Source: a virus
Virus record (IMG/VR): IMGVR_UViG_3300014166_000004
Span: 1-45,125 of that record
Length of the DNA: 45,125 nucleotides
Strand: one strand, 5' to 3'
Part shown: positions 22,773 through 30,507 of the stretch, one piece after another
How positions within the stretch are numbered: position 1 is the first letter of the stretch
Layout of the letters: each line of letters begins with the position of its first letter
Position numbers and translations under genes: made by a program
Notes under the pieces: model-generated
What the model was told of the DNA's origin: nothing
The model's input: only the letters and a program-made list of their open reading frames with translations
The model's database searches: none

Positions 22773-23384
22773 TTACCCCTTTTCCGGAACGATCGGGATC
22801 CGCCGCGTCGGGTTCGGTTCGGGCCCGCGACACGGGCATCGCTTCGCCGTCGGAACCGTCGACGGGAGCGCGTCGCCGTGCGCCCGCCGCCAGTGATAGA
22901 CGTACAGACTCTCGAGGACGTAGACGCGGAGCCCGGCGCGCGCGATCGCGAAATGCATCATGTGATCGACGCACAACATACCGTCGACGAACCCGCCGGC
23001 GAGCTCCCAGGAGCGCCGCGAGAGCATCATGAGCACGCCGCCGATCCCCTTCGTCTCCGTGCAATCGAGGAGCGTTCGCCGCTCGAGGCGCGCCGCGCCG
23101 ATCTTCCGGTGGTACGCCATGTCGTGATTATCGTGATCGGCCTCGCGCGCCCGCTGCCACGGCGACGCGATCCGGTTCGTCGTCGCAGTGACGAGGCCGA
23201 CGTCGGGCCGGTGCTCGATCACTTCGTGCAATTGCCGGTACCACTCCCGCGTCGTCGGCATCGCATCATGATCGAACAGACACGCCCAACCGTCGGCCGG
23301 GAGCATCGCCATTGCGCGATTGTAGGCGCGCCCCAGGTTCGCCTCGAGATCGAACGGTATGAACGTCGTGAGCTCTATCGCCAT
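22773..23384 (-). CDS. Glycosyltransferase, GT-A fold (GT2-like)
   Basis: A 203-residue protein (MAIELTTFIPFDLEANLGRAYNRAMAMLPADGWACLFDHDAMPTTREWYRQLHEVI). The phrase NLGRAYNRAM followed by DGWACLFDHDAM is the strand-helix and DxD motif (DHD) of GT-A glycosyltransferases. KGIGGVLMMLSRRSWELAGGFVDGMLCVDHMMHFAIARAGLRVYVLESLYVYHWRR is the acceptor-side half with a catalytic-type Asp. It is the last of four sugar-handling genes just before portal. The start overlaps the preceding glycosyltransferase by 10 nt; ATG at 23396 is an alternative. Substrate unknown. Confidence 0.82.
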   Translation of the reverse strand: MAIELTTFIPFDLEANLGRAYNRAMAMLPADGWACLFDHDAMPTTREWYRQLHEVIEHRPDVGLVTATTNRIASPWQRAREADHDNHDMAYHRKIGAARLERRTLLDCTETKGIGGVLMMLSRRSWELAGGFVDGMLCVDHMMHFAIARAGLRVYVLESLYVYHWRRAHGDALPSTVPTAKRCPCRGPEPNPTRRIPIVPEKG

Positions 23385-24076
23385 TCGCTGACCCATGGAT
23401 AATGCGCGCTCTGCTCGAGCACCTCGAGATCGTCGGAGCCGAGCACGACGATCCGCGCGCCTCGCGGGAGGTGCGGATGGCCAGGACCGACGCCGCGGCG
23501 CTCGAGCCGCTCGTATCCCTTGCCGAAAAACGTCACGAGCCCGTCGGCCTCCGTCCACACGGCCGGCCGGATCGCCGGCGTCCGCGATAGATAGAAATTG
23601 AGCATCGCCTGATCGCTCCCGACGCCTCGAGGCGCCGCGCGCCTGGCGTAGCCGTCGGGATCCGCGTCGAACGCGCGCCAGAGCGGATCGAGCACGCCGG
23701 CGTCCATGAGGACGATCGAGCCGGAGAACACGCCCGCATATGCGACGCGCCAGCACACGAGCGGATCCGGCCGATCGACGAGCGGCGTTATGTCGTCGAC
23801 GATCACGACGTCGAGATCGAGCGACAGGATCCGATCGCCGATCGCGCGCGCGAACTCCCGATCGAACTGGCGCATCCGCCGCCGGCATCGCGGCGAGTCG
23901 GCATGGCGGGCCGGGAGCTCGAGCACCTCGATCGCGTCGTCGAGGCCGGCGCCGTCGTCGGTGACACAGACGATCCGGTGCTCGAGCTCGAGGCGCCGCG
24001 CGAGCATCGATCGGAGCGTGTTCACGTGGCGCGCGCCAAACTTCGATCCCCACTTCCACGTGAGGACGGTTAGCAC
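23375..24076 (-). CDS. Glycosyltransferase-like protein (nucleotide-diphospho-sugar transferase fold)
   Basis: A 233-residue protein opening VLTVLTWKWGSKFGARHVNTLRSMLARRLELEHRIVCVTDDGAGL. A first strand is followed by HVNTL and IVCVTDD, as in GT-A enzymes acting on NDP-sugars. GDRILSLDLDVVIVDDITPLVD carries the metal-binding DLD motif. GSDQAMLNFYLS is a further family-like motif, and the C-terminus is PRGARIVVLGSDDLEVLEQSAHYPWVSEWR. The GTG start lies over the stop of the triple-domain enzyme, with GGGAG upstream. Part of the four-gene glycan cassette; donor and acceptor unknown. Confidence 0.75.
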   Translation of the reverse strand: MLTVLTWKWGSKFGARHVNTLRSMLARRLELEHRIVCVTDDGAGLDDAIEVLELPARHADSPRCRRRMRQFDREFARAIGDRILSLDLDVVIVDDITPLVDRPDPLVCWRVAYAGVFSGSIVLMDAGVLDPLWRAFDADPDGYARRAAPRGVGSDQAMLNFYLSRTPAIRPAVWTEADGLVTFFGKGYERLERRGVGPGHPHLPRGARIVVLGSDDLEVLEQSAHYPWVSEWR

Positions 24077-25737
24077 TCCTCGTACTCCCGCTGACCGTCG
24101 AGGAAAAACGCGGCCGCTCGAGGATGGGTGAGTTGCGAGCGGTAGCACGCGAGCGCGCGGAGCTTGCGTTCGATCGAGTCGGCCGCCGGCGGCGAGAGCT
24201 CGAGGCCCTCGCGAATACGTTCGGCGCCGCGGTACGTCTGATACCGACGCACGATGGAACCGAACACCTCGCCGGCGGCCGCCGCGACCGCCACGTGATC
24301 CGCGTGCGAGGCGTTCGCCGACGGCGCCCATATCTCCGCCGGCATGCCGTGCTCGCCGATGAACGCGCGCATCTTGGCGGCGAGATCTCCGCCGGCCCAT
24401 TGCTCGACGGGCCCGGCGCCCAGGATGGCGGCCGCGGCGCGCGACTCCTCGAGGCGTTCCGACGTGTCGCCGTAGTCGCGGACGGACGGATAGCAGATCA
24501 CGATCCGCGGCCGCGCCCGTAACAGCGTGAACGCCGCGAACAGCGTCTCGTCGTCGGCGTGCGGCGCGAATAGAACCGCGTTCCGCTTCACGCCCTCGAC
24601 GAAAAAGACGTCGGGCGGCGCGCCGTGGAACCGCTGACAGAGCGACGCGTCGCGGTACTTCGTCTCGTCGGGCCCGACGTCGAACACGGTGAACCCGCCG
24701 GCCTCGAGGTGCTCGCGGACGAACGCCGGCGTCGTGAACGTGATCGCCGGTTGCGATCCCTTCCATCCGCCGACGCATCGCGACCGCGGATCCGCCGTCT
24801 CGTCCTCCGTGATCCGCACGACGCCGCCAGGCTCGAGCACGCGCGCGAGCTCGTCGACGAACGCCGGCCAGGCGTCGGCCGCGAGGTACATGAGCGCGTG
24901 TGAGATCGTCACGCCTGCGACGGTGCCCGCGGCGAAATCGCGCAGGCCGTCCTCGAATTTCCAACCGAGCGACTTATCGAGGTTCACGAGGCCGTCGAGC
25001 GGATGCCAGGATCGATCGTCGGGGTTTCCGCATCCGAGGTTCAGCCGGAGCGGCGAGCGGATCCCGCCGTGCGCCAGGCGCGCGATCTTCGGGAGTCGAC
25101 TCCGGCCCGTGACGCCGTGCCGGTACGTCGCGAGCACCTCCGGAACATAGCGGCATCGCGCGACCTCCGCGATCGCGATCCAGAAGTACCAGTCCTCCGG
25201 AACCTGGCGATCGTTGAACCGGATCCCGCCGATCGTCGCGCGTCGAATGAGCGGCGCCATGATCGGGATCAGGTTGCCGCGGCGGAGGAGCGGCGCGATC
25301 CATCCGCCGAGCTCGTTTCGATCGTACGAGTATTGTTCCGACGCCTTGATCGTGCGGCGCTTCGCCGCGTCGCGGATCTCGACGTCGCATAGAACCCAAC
25401 CGATAGTCGGATCGAACGCGCGCACCTGGCGATCGAGCTTCGTCGGTTCGATCGTGTCGTCGGCGTCGAGGAACATGAGGAACGCGCCGCGCGCCATCTC
25501 GATCCCGAGGTTCCGCGCCGACGAGGGCCCGCTGTGCGGTTGCCGCATGTAGCGAACCCGACGATCGCCGGCGAACGCGTTGAGCGCCTCCGGCGTCGCG
25601 TCCGTCGATCCGTCGTCGACGACGACCGCTTCGACCTCGACGCCGCCCGTCGACGCGAGCACGCTCGCGATCGCCTCGCCGACGACGGCGCCGTGGTTGT
25701 GCGTCGGAATGATCACGCTCACGAGCGGCGGCGTCAT
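24070..25737 (-). CDS. Triple-domain enzyme: GT2 glycosyltransferase + SAM methyltransferase + PIG-L deacetylase
   Basis: A 555-residue protein with three consecutive catalytic domains. Residues 5-225 form a GT2 glycosyltransferase: VSVIIPTHNHGAVVGEAIASVLAS, VVVDDGS (38-44), metal motif DADD (91-94) and VPEDW (179-183). Residues ~229-385 form a class I SAM methyltransferase: LRLNLGCGNPDD (230-241), and LARVLEPGGVVRITEDE as the post-strand-4 loop. Residues ~386-555 form a PIG-L/LmbE-type deacetylase: FAPHADDE (390-397) and HADH (478-481), both zinc-binding motifs. The plain reading is that one polypeptide transfers a sugar, probably an N-acetyl-hexosamine, and then deacetylates and methylates it; the substrate is inferred. 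The ATG overlaps the upstream stop (ATGA). Confidence 0.88.
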   Translation of the reverse strand: MTPPLVSVIIPTHNHGAVVGEAIASVLASTGGVEVEAVVVDDGSTDATPEALNAFAGDRRVRYMRQPHSGPSSARNLGIEMARGAFLMFLDADDTIEPTKLDRQVRAFDPTIGWVLCDVEIRDAAKRRTIKASEQYSYDRNELGGWIAPLLRRGNLIPIMAPLIRRATIGGIRFNDRQVPEDWYFWIAIAEVARCRYVPEVLATYRHGVTGRSRLPKIARLAHGGIRSPLRLNLGCGNPDDRSWHPLDGLVNLDKSLGWKFEDGLRDFAAGTVAGVTISHALMYLAADAWPAFVDELARVLEPGGVVRITEDETADPRSRCVGGWKGSQPAITFTTPAFVREHLEAGGFTVFDVGPDETKYRDASLCQRFHGAPPDVFFVEGVKRNAVLFAPHADDETLFAAFTLLRARPRIVICYPSVRDYGDTSERLEESRAAAAILGAGPVEQWAGGDLAAKMRAFIGEHGMPAEIWAPSANASHADHVAVAAAAGEVFGSIVRRYQTYRGAERIREGLELSPPAADSIERKLRALACYRSQLTHPRAAAFFLDGQREYEEC

Positions 25738-26468
25738 ACGGCGGCCGCCTCGAGGGCCTCGCGCTCGAGCGCGCGCCAGGTTTCGACGAGCGGGCGGAGC
25801 GTCGTCGACGCCATCCCACGGAAGATCGCGCGACGGAGATCGCTTTTCAGGTGAACGATCCGCGTCGACGACGGATCGAACCGCGTCCACGTGGAATCCT
25901 CGCAATTCCAGATCTCGCCGGGGAGCTTCGCGATCGCGCATCCGTTCCCCGCGCGCTCGAGCATGAACCCGAGCGCCGCCTGGTTGATGCCGGCGTACTT
26001 CATGCGCCAGGGCCGGAGCGCCGCGGCGTCGCCGAGAAACGACCGATTGACGGCGGCCCATTGCTCGACGAACGCGCGCGATCGCGGCGACACGCGAACG
26101 AACACCACGCCGGCGTTGAACGGGAGGCGCGACGCGGCCGCGGTGATCGCGAGATCGAACGGCCGATCCCAGGCGGGATCGAGCGGCCCGAGGATCATCG
26201 TGTCGACGTCGAGGAGGAGCACCTGATCGCCGTCGGCCGACGCGCGGATCGTGTCGCGCCAGGCGTCGAGCTTCGCGGAGTTGTGCTCATGCGCGGGAAC
26301 GCCGAGCGTCGAGCGGTAGGACGTCGGCGCCGGGAGCTCGAGGATCTGGCGGCGCCAGGCCGGCGCGTGACGGAGCGCCGAGTACTCGAGCGCGCGCGCC
26401 ATCCGACGGAACTCGCCGCCCGACGTGCCGGCCCCGAAGTAGACGGAGGCGAGGAGCGGCGCGGCCAT
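25734..26468 (-). CDS. Glycosyltransferase (GT8-like)
   Basis: A 244-residue protein (MAAPLLASVYFGAGTSGGEFRRMARALEYSALRHAPAWRRQILELP...). DQVLLLDVDTMILGPLD supplies the DxD metal motif (DVD) after a hydrophobic strand, as in GT8 and related GT-A enzymes. SRLPFNAGVVFVRVSPRSRAFVEQW, then GINQAALGFML and IVHLKSDLRR match the second half of that fold (the NAGV and H-K motifs). It is the first gene of the sugar cassette, 15 bp after gpW, so it is transcribed with the head genes. Confidence 0.83.
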   Translation of the reverse strand: MAAPLLASVYFGAGTSGGEFRRMARALEYSALRHAPAWRRQILELPAPTSYRSTLGVPAHEHNSAKLDAWRDTIRASADGDQVLLLDVDTMILGPLDPAWDRPFDLAITAAASRLPFNAGVVFVRVSPRSRAFVEQWAAVNRSFLGDAAALRPWRMKYAGINQAALGFMLERAGNGCAIAKLPGEIWNCEDSTWTRFDPSSTRIVHLKSDLRRAIFRGMASTTLRPLVETWRALEREALEAAAV

Positions 26469-26483
26469 GGTCGCGCGCGGCCC

Positions 26484-26693
26484 CTATACGCCCTTGCTCG
26501 TCGTCGCGACCCGGTACGATCGGCGCGTGCCGTCGGCGCCGGCGACCTCCGCTTCCATCACGGCGAGGAGCTTGAGCATGTCGTCGATCGAGTTGAACAC
26601 GACGGTTTGATTGTCGAATGTCATCGATCGAGCGCCGCGGCCGTCGGCAATCGCGCGGCGGAGGTTTTCGGCGTCCGTTGAGGTAAACGGCAT
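26484..26693 (-). CDS. Head-tail joining protein gpW-like (69 aa)
   Basis: MPFTSTDAENLRRAIADGRGARSMTFDNQTVVFNSIDDMLKLLAVMEAEV followed by a short polar tail. Length, a helix-beta hairpin-helix plan and the phrase (R)AIADGxxxxxF..xxVxFxSxxDMLxLLxxME are those of lambda gpW, which sits at the portal and is needed for tail attachment. In lambda gpW lies directly between terminase and portal, as here apart from the inserted sugar genes. It begins 248 bp after the terminase stop. Confidence 0.83.
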   Translation of the reverse strand: MPFTSTDAENLRRAIADGRGARSMTFDNQTVVFNSIDDMLKLLAVMEAEVAGADGTRRSYRVATTSKGV

Positions 26694-26941
26694 GAGCTTT
26701 GCCGGCAGGATAGCACGGCGGCGAGCGCGGCCGTTACTCCGTCGGGCGCCTGGCAGGCCCTACAATCGGCGCCGCCGGCGGGAGGGCCGGAGGGCCGCGG
26801 CGACGCCGGCGCGCCTACAGGCGGGCCGCCTGGCGCGAGCGCCGGCCGGTTTCGCGCGCCTCGAGCTCGCGGGCCGGTGTTCCACGTGGAACAATTCTGT
26901 AATCCTGCTGCCCGCGCTCCACTCCGGCCCACTCCGGCCCA
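26694..26941. other. Largest intergenic region: parS-like palindrome, tandem repeats, shared 12-mer
   Basis: 248 bp without a gene between terminase and gpW. From the terminase side it contains three 10-bp repeats (26919-26948), a 12-mer AATTCTGTAATC (26893-26904) that recurs reversed at 32581-32592, a perfect 16-bp palindrome (26878-26893) and a G+C-rich stretch with an 8-bp tandem repeat GAGGGCCG near 26792. Such density suggests a cis-acting site. No confident promoter for gpW is visible. Confidence 0.6.
26878..26893. promoter_or_regulatory. parS-like ParB-binding palindrome
   Basis: TGTTCCACGTGGAACA is a perfect 16-bp palindrome. The widely conserved bacterial parS is TGTTTCACGTGAAACA, and natural sites often have C at the fifth base or G at the twelfth. 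Here both changes occur symmetrically. The core GTTNCACGTGNAAC is intact. I see only this one full copy in the window, and no parA or parB gene. Confidence 0.6.
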
Positions 26942-26948
26942 CTACGGC
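26919..26948. repeat. Three tandem 10-bp repeats at the terminase 3' end
   Basis: CCACTCCGGC, CCACTCCGGC and CCACTACGGC in direct succession. The third copy holds the terminase stop codon (42-44 of 26942-26944). They lie 26 bp from the parS-like palindrome. Confidence 0.6.
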
Positions 26949-29032
26949 CGCGGCTTTTTCAACCAATCGGGCCGCGACGGAACCCAGGCCGGCCGGCCAG
27001 GCGGCCGCGGCGGCGCCGGCGCTGGACTAGTCGACGGCGCCGGCCGCGGAACTAGGCCAGGGCGGAGCGGCGCCGGCGGCGGAGCGGGCGGCGGCGCCGG
27101 CGGCGTCGGTTCCGGTTCCGGCGTCGAGCTCGAGGAGCTCGAGGAGCTCGCCGGCGGCGCCGTCCGCGGCCTGGCGGCGGCGGCGGCCGCGGCCTCCGTC
27201 TGACCGACGCCCAGGAATTTCTCGCGCGCCTCCCAATCGCGATCGTTCGTCCGATCGACGCCGGCGAGCACGGCGGCCGCTCGAGCGTAGACGCGCGCGT
27301 CGAGCGCGTGATTCTGGCGGCCCTTGATTACTTCCCATTCGAGCCGGATGTACCCGCGCCGCGTTTTGTGCGCGGTGAGTTGCTCCGCGGTGATCTGCCG
27401 AAACCACTCCTCCGGGTACTCCGGATACCGGACGTAGCCGGGCGGCGTCGTGCCGTCTTTCAGGAGCTCGAGCCGGAGCCAGCCGTATAGTTCCGACTTC
27501 ACGATCCCGACGGCGATCGGCCACTGGCGGCCGCCGCGTTTCCGTTTCTTCCCGCTGATCGTGACTTCGATCGCTTGCGGCGTGCCGATGATCGAGGCGC
27601 CGTGATCGACGCCGCGGATCGGGAACGCGCGGCCCGGGTATTTCTTCGCCCAGGTGTAGACCGTTTGCGTTCGGTACTGCGAGTCGACGGCGACGACGCG
27701 GATCGGTTGCTCGACGTCGGGCGCTTCCGCGTGCGGATAGGTGCGCGCCATCATCGCGTCGAGTTGCGGCCAGGGCCCGCGCTCGAGATCGTCGGTGTCG
27801 CCCGCGATCTCGCCGGCGTCGATCGACCATGACCGCTTGCCGCGGCCCCAACCGACGATCTCGTACACGAGGCGATCCTTCTGCACGTCGACGCCGGCGG
27901 TGAGCACGAGCGCGCCAGGCGGGATCATGCTCGTCGCGTACGCCTCGCGCCGGCGATAGAGGTTCTCCCATTCCGGCGCCTCGCCCTTTGATTTCCACAC
28001 CTCGCCCAGGACGGTGTTCACGAACACGCGGAATTTTTCGGGATCCTTTTCGACCTCGACGAACTCCGTCGCGATCTCGCCCCAGGAGATCCAACCGACG
28101 GGCGCGTAGAGCGCGTTGAGGTGATAGCTCCGGATCTTCCCGGCGCCGCGGCCCGGGTTCGTCGCGCGCCATTCGCCGGCGGCGAGCATCACGGATTTTT
28201 GATGGTTGCGAATGAACCCGCCGCACGCCTCGCACTCATAGACCGCGGCCGCGGGCGGGAGCTCGAGCTTCGTCCACACGAGGCGCGAGAACTCGAGCGT
28301 CTGGAACGCGCCGCATATGGGACACGGGACGAAATACTTCCGCGCGTCGCCGCGTTCGTGCGCGGCCTCGATCGCGGAGCGGCCGGCGATCGTCGGCGTC
28401 GAGAACTTCCCTCGCTTGCGGCGCGCGAACGTGCGCTGGCGCGCCTCGACGAGCGCGATCGGCGAGCCCTCCTCCTCGACGTCGATCGGCCAGGCGTCGA
28501 TCTCGTCCATGAGCGCGTATTGCGCCGGCATCGATCGCAGGGCCGCCGCCGATTGTGCGCCGGCGATCACGAGGTGCCCGCCGGTGAATGACTTCTCGAG
28601 GACGGTGTTCGCGGAGTCGCGCGACTTCGCCGGCGCGATCTTCTCCGCGATCTTCGGCGTGTCGGTGATCAGCGGGCCGACGCGTTGACGCGATCCGCGC
28701 TTCGCCGTTGTCAGATCGGGCCATACGAGCATGATCGGCCCGGGCGCGTGATCGATGAAATAGCCGAGCGCGTTGAGGAGCGCCTCCGTCTTTCCGATCT
28801 GCGCGGCGCTCATGAACACGACCTCCTCGACGTCGGAGCGCGAGGAGAAACAATCCATGATCTCGCGGAGGTACGGCGTGCGATCGGTGCGCCAGGGCCC
28901 AGGTTCCGCGCTCGACTTTTTCGGGAGCCGTCGGTGCTGATCGGCCCACTCGCTCACGGAGAGCACGGCATCGGGACGGATGCCGTCGGCGCGCGCCTTG
29001 CGGATCTCGCGGATGGCGGCCGCGTCGCTCAC
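26942..29032 (-). CDS. Terminase large subunit (gpA family)
   Basis: A 696-residue DNA-packaging ATPase and nuclease. The Walker A-type motif SAAQIGKTEA is at 75-84 and Walker B YALMDEIDAWP at 172-182. RSAIEAAHERGDARKYFVPCPICGAFQ and YECEACGG give two CxxC pairs, a zinc site typical of gpA-type terminases. The nuclease half contains VLTAGVDVQKDRLVYEIVGW and VVAVDSQYRTQTVYTWAKKY with acidic residues, then LEWEVIKGRQNHALDARVYARAAA, the characteristic end. A ~90-residue tail rich in Ala, Ser and Pro (eight Ser in a row, then PEPEPTPPAP) is longer than usual. The GTG start overlaps the small-subunit stop (GTGA). Confidence 0.94.
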   Translation of the reverse strand: MSDAAAIREIRKARADGIRPDAVLSVSEWADQHRRLPKKSSAEPGPWRTDRTPYLREIMDCFSSRSDVEEVVFMSAAQIGKTEALLNALGYFIDHAPGPIMLVWPDLTTAKRGSRQRVGPLITDTPKIAEKIAPAKSRDSANTVLEKSFTGGHLVIAGAQSAAALRSMPAQYALMDEIDAWPIDVEEEGSPIALVEARQRTFARRKRGKFSTPTIAGRSAIEAAHERGDARKYFVPCPICGAFQTLEFSRLVWTKLELPPAAAVYECEACGGFIRNHQKSVMLAAGEWRATNPGRGAGKIRSYHLNALYAPVGWISWGEIATEFVEVEKDPEKFRVFVNTVLGEVWKSKGEAPEWENLYRRREAYATSMIPPGALVLTAGVDVQKDRLVYEIVGWGRGKRSWSIDAGEIAGDTDDLERGPWPQLDAMMARTYPHAEAPDVEQPIRVVAVDSQYRTQTVYTWAKKYPGRAFPIRGVDHGASIIGTPQAIEVTISGKKRKRGGRQWPIAVGIVKSELYGWLRLELLKDGTTPPGYVRYPEYPEEWFRQITAEQLTAHKTRRGYIRLEWEVIKGRQNHALDARVYARAAAVLAGVDRTNDRDWEAREKFLGVGQTEAAAAAAARPRTAPPASSSSSSSSTPEPEPTPPAPPPAPPPAPLRPGLVPRPAPSTSPAPAPPRPPGRPAWVPSRPDWLKKPRP

Positions 29033-29583
29033 TCGCCGGCGGCCTCGAGCCGATCGGCGACGTCGCCGAGCGCCTGACGGATCGCCTCGTCGAGGAGCGC
29101 GAACACCTTCGCCGGATCGGTTTCGGCGGCGAGCTCCGCGGCGAGGCGCGTCGGTATGTTGAGCATCCCGTCGCGGATGATACGAGCGTCCTCGAATGCG
29201 GCCCGCTTGTGAGCGGCGACGTCGACGACGCGGCCCTCGCGGAGATCGTTCGCGAGTCGGAGCGCGCGATGGCGCTCGAGCGCGGTGAGCGTCGACGCCT
29301 CCGTGAGCGACTGGCGCGCGCCCTCGACGGCGGGCCCGTTTGGGAGCTTCGCGGCGTTCGCATCCCACGCCGCACGCGCGCCGGCGACGTCGGTGATCAC
29401 TTGCTTACGGCCGCTCGAGGACGGGCCCAGGCACGACGGCGGGATCCGTTGCGACGCGACCGCTTTCCGCACGGCCTTTTCGTCGACGTTCCGATCGCGC
29501 GCGAACGCGGAGAGCGTCATCACCTGGCCGGCCGCGGCCGCCGGTTTCCCCTTGCCTCGAGGAGCTCGCCGGCGCTTTTTCAC
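29029..29583 (-). CDS. Terminase small subunit (gpNu1-like)
   Basis: A 184-residue protein. A basic N-terminus (VKKRRRAPRGKGK) precedes a DNA-binding helix-turn-helix (VMTLSAFARDRNVDEKAVRKAVASQRIP), then SLTEASTLTALERHRALRLANDLREGRVVDVAAHKRAAFEDARIIRDGMLNIPTRLAAELA, which matches gpNu1/terminase small subunits in helical pattern and the IRDGMLNIPxRLAAELA phrase. It recognises the packaging site and guides the large subunit. The GTG start at 29583 overlaps the ASCH gene stop (GTGA). Confidence 0.88.
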   Translation of the reverse strand: MKKRRRAPRGKGKPAAAAGQVMTLSAFARDRNVDEKAVRKAVASQRIPPSCLGPSSSGRKQVITDVAGARAAWDANAAKLPNGPAVEGARQSLTEASTLTALERHRALRLANDLREGRVVDVAAHKRAAFEDARIIRDGMLNIPTRLAAELAAETDPAKVFALLDEAIRQALGDVADRLEAAGE

Positions 29584-29909
29584 AGGTACTCGAATTGGAT
29601 CCGCGTGACGATCTGATCCGCGGCGCCGCCGTTCGCGCGGCGATAGAGCTCGACGAACGCCGCCGGCGTCATGCCGGGGAACCCCTCGAGCTCGACGTCG
29701 GCCGCGGTGATCGCGTCGAGCGGTTCGCGCCGCACGTCGACGAACCGGATCGGGCCGCCGATCTGCTCGACGTGCTCGCCCTTCCGGAGCCCTTGCCCCT
29801 TCACGATCGGTTGTACGACCTGGCCGACGCGGGCCCGCTGCCATCCGTTCCGCCGCGTGACGGTTTTCTCACGTGCGCGAACCTGGCGCGTCGTGAGGTG
29901 AAAGGACAT
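29580..29909 (-). CDS. ASCH-domain protein
   Basis: A 109-residue protein (MSFHLTTRQVRAREKTVTRRNGWQRARVGQVVQPIVKGQGLRKGEHVEQIGGPIRFVDVRREPLDAI...MTPAAFVELYRRANG). The start F-x-L-T-x-x-Q-x-x-x-x-K-T-x-T-R-R and the later G-x-x-V and I-x-F-V-x-V-x-R-E-P-L are ASCH hallmarks. ASCH domains are PUA-like RNA-binding or nucleotide-handling modules found widely in phages. It is the gene just before small terminase. No catalytic claim can be made. Confidence 0.72.
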   Translation of the reverse strand: MSFHLTTRQVRAREKTVTRRNGWQRARVGQVVQPIVKGQGLRKGEHVEQIGGPIRFVDVRREPLDAITAADVELEGFPGMTPAAFVELYRRANGGAADQIVTRIQFEYL

Positions 29910-29911
29910 AT

Positions 29912-30100
29912 TCACGCGCGCGCCCTCGAGAGCCGGCGGCGGATCTGCTCGAGCACGTCGCGGCGCCAGGTGCGGAACCGCGTACGGATCGTCGGATAGC
30001 AGAGACACCTCGCCTCAGTGAATCCGCCAGGGCATCGCGCCGGCCCTCCGGAGGTGTAGCGCCGGCGGCCGTGCGGACAACGATCCGGAACCGGCATCAT
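29912..30100 (-). CDS. Small Cys-rich basic protein (62 aa)
   Basis: MMPVPDRCPHGRRRYTSGGPARCPGGFTEARCLCYPTIRTRFRTWRRDVLEQIRRRLSRARA. Four Cys and one His in the first 35 residues (CPHG, CPGG, CLC) suggest a small zinc site; the rest is an Arg-rich helix. It overlaps the upstream gene by ATGA. One of a series of small, probably zinc-binding proteins in this region. Function unknown. Confidence 0.6.
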   Translation of the reverse strand: MMPVPDRCPHGRRRYTSGGPARCPGGFTEARCLCYPTIRTRFRTWRRDVLEQIRRRLSRARA

Positions 30101-30507
30101 CGGAGGTTGACCTCGAGGCGCGCCGTCATGCGGCCGGCGGCGTCGATCGCGACGTCGCGGATCTTTCCCTCGAGCGGGCCCGCCAGGCGGGAACGCGCCT
30201 CGAGGCGCCGGGCGGCCTCCGCGGCGACGTCGGCGATCGCGTCGGCGATCCGCCGGAGATCTTCACTCCTCGCCAGGCGGAGCCGCGGGCCGGCGCCCTC
30301 GAGGGCCTCGATCAATTCGACGTCGGTGAGTGTTTCCGCTTTCATGGGTTGCCCTCGCGTCGCGAGAGGCTCGAGCGTGACGGGATCGAGGCCCTCGCGA
30401 CAGCAAATACACGTATCGTTTTCGGCGTGCGTTCGGTAGAAACCCGACGAGCGCGCGGCGCCCGTTCGGGTGAACGGAACGCCGCACGACGGACAAACCA
30501 CGATCAC
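30097..30507 (-). CDS. Zinc-ribbon protein with helical C-terminus (136 aa)
   Basis: The start is a GTG overlapping the deaminase stop (GTGA). Residues 1-40 (VIVVCPSCGVPFTRTGAARSSGFYRTHAENDTCICC) give C5, C8 and C33-C36, a likely zinc ribbon. From Met55 (MKAETLTDVELIEALEGAGPRLRLARSEDLRRIADAIADVAAEAARRLEARSRLAG) the protein is helical. The second half could be translated alone from Met55, though its ribosome site is weak. Function unknown. Confidence 0.6.
   Translation of the reverse strand: MIVVCPSCGVPFTRTGAARSSGFYRTHAENDTCICCREGLDPVTLEPLATRGQPMKAETLTDVELIEALEGAGPRLRLARSEDLRRIADAIADVAAEAARRLEARSRLAGPLEGKIRDVAIDAAGRMTARLEVNLR

Noticed and set aside
25880-25895. Second parS-like site (GTCCACGTGGAA)
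   Set aside because: Only the inner part matches, it is not a full palindrome and it lies inside the GT8-like coding sequence.
24070-26061. Longer start (663 residues) for the triple-domain enzyme
   Set aside because: The extra ~108 residues are Arg-rich shadow of the GT8-like gene; the ATG at 25737 overlaps the upstream stop and begins the GT2 motif correctly.
26877-27203. Plus-strand frame starting MFHVEQF at the palindrome
   Set aside because: The MFHVEQ start is just the translation of the parS-like palindrome; the rest is Gly/Arg shadow of the terminase tail.
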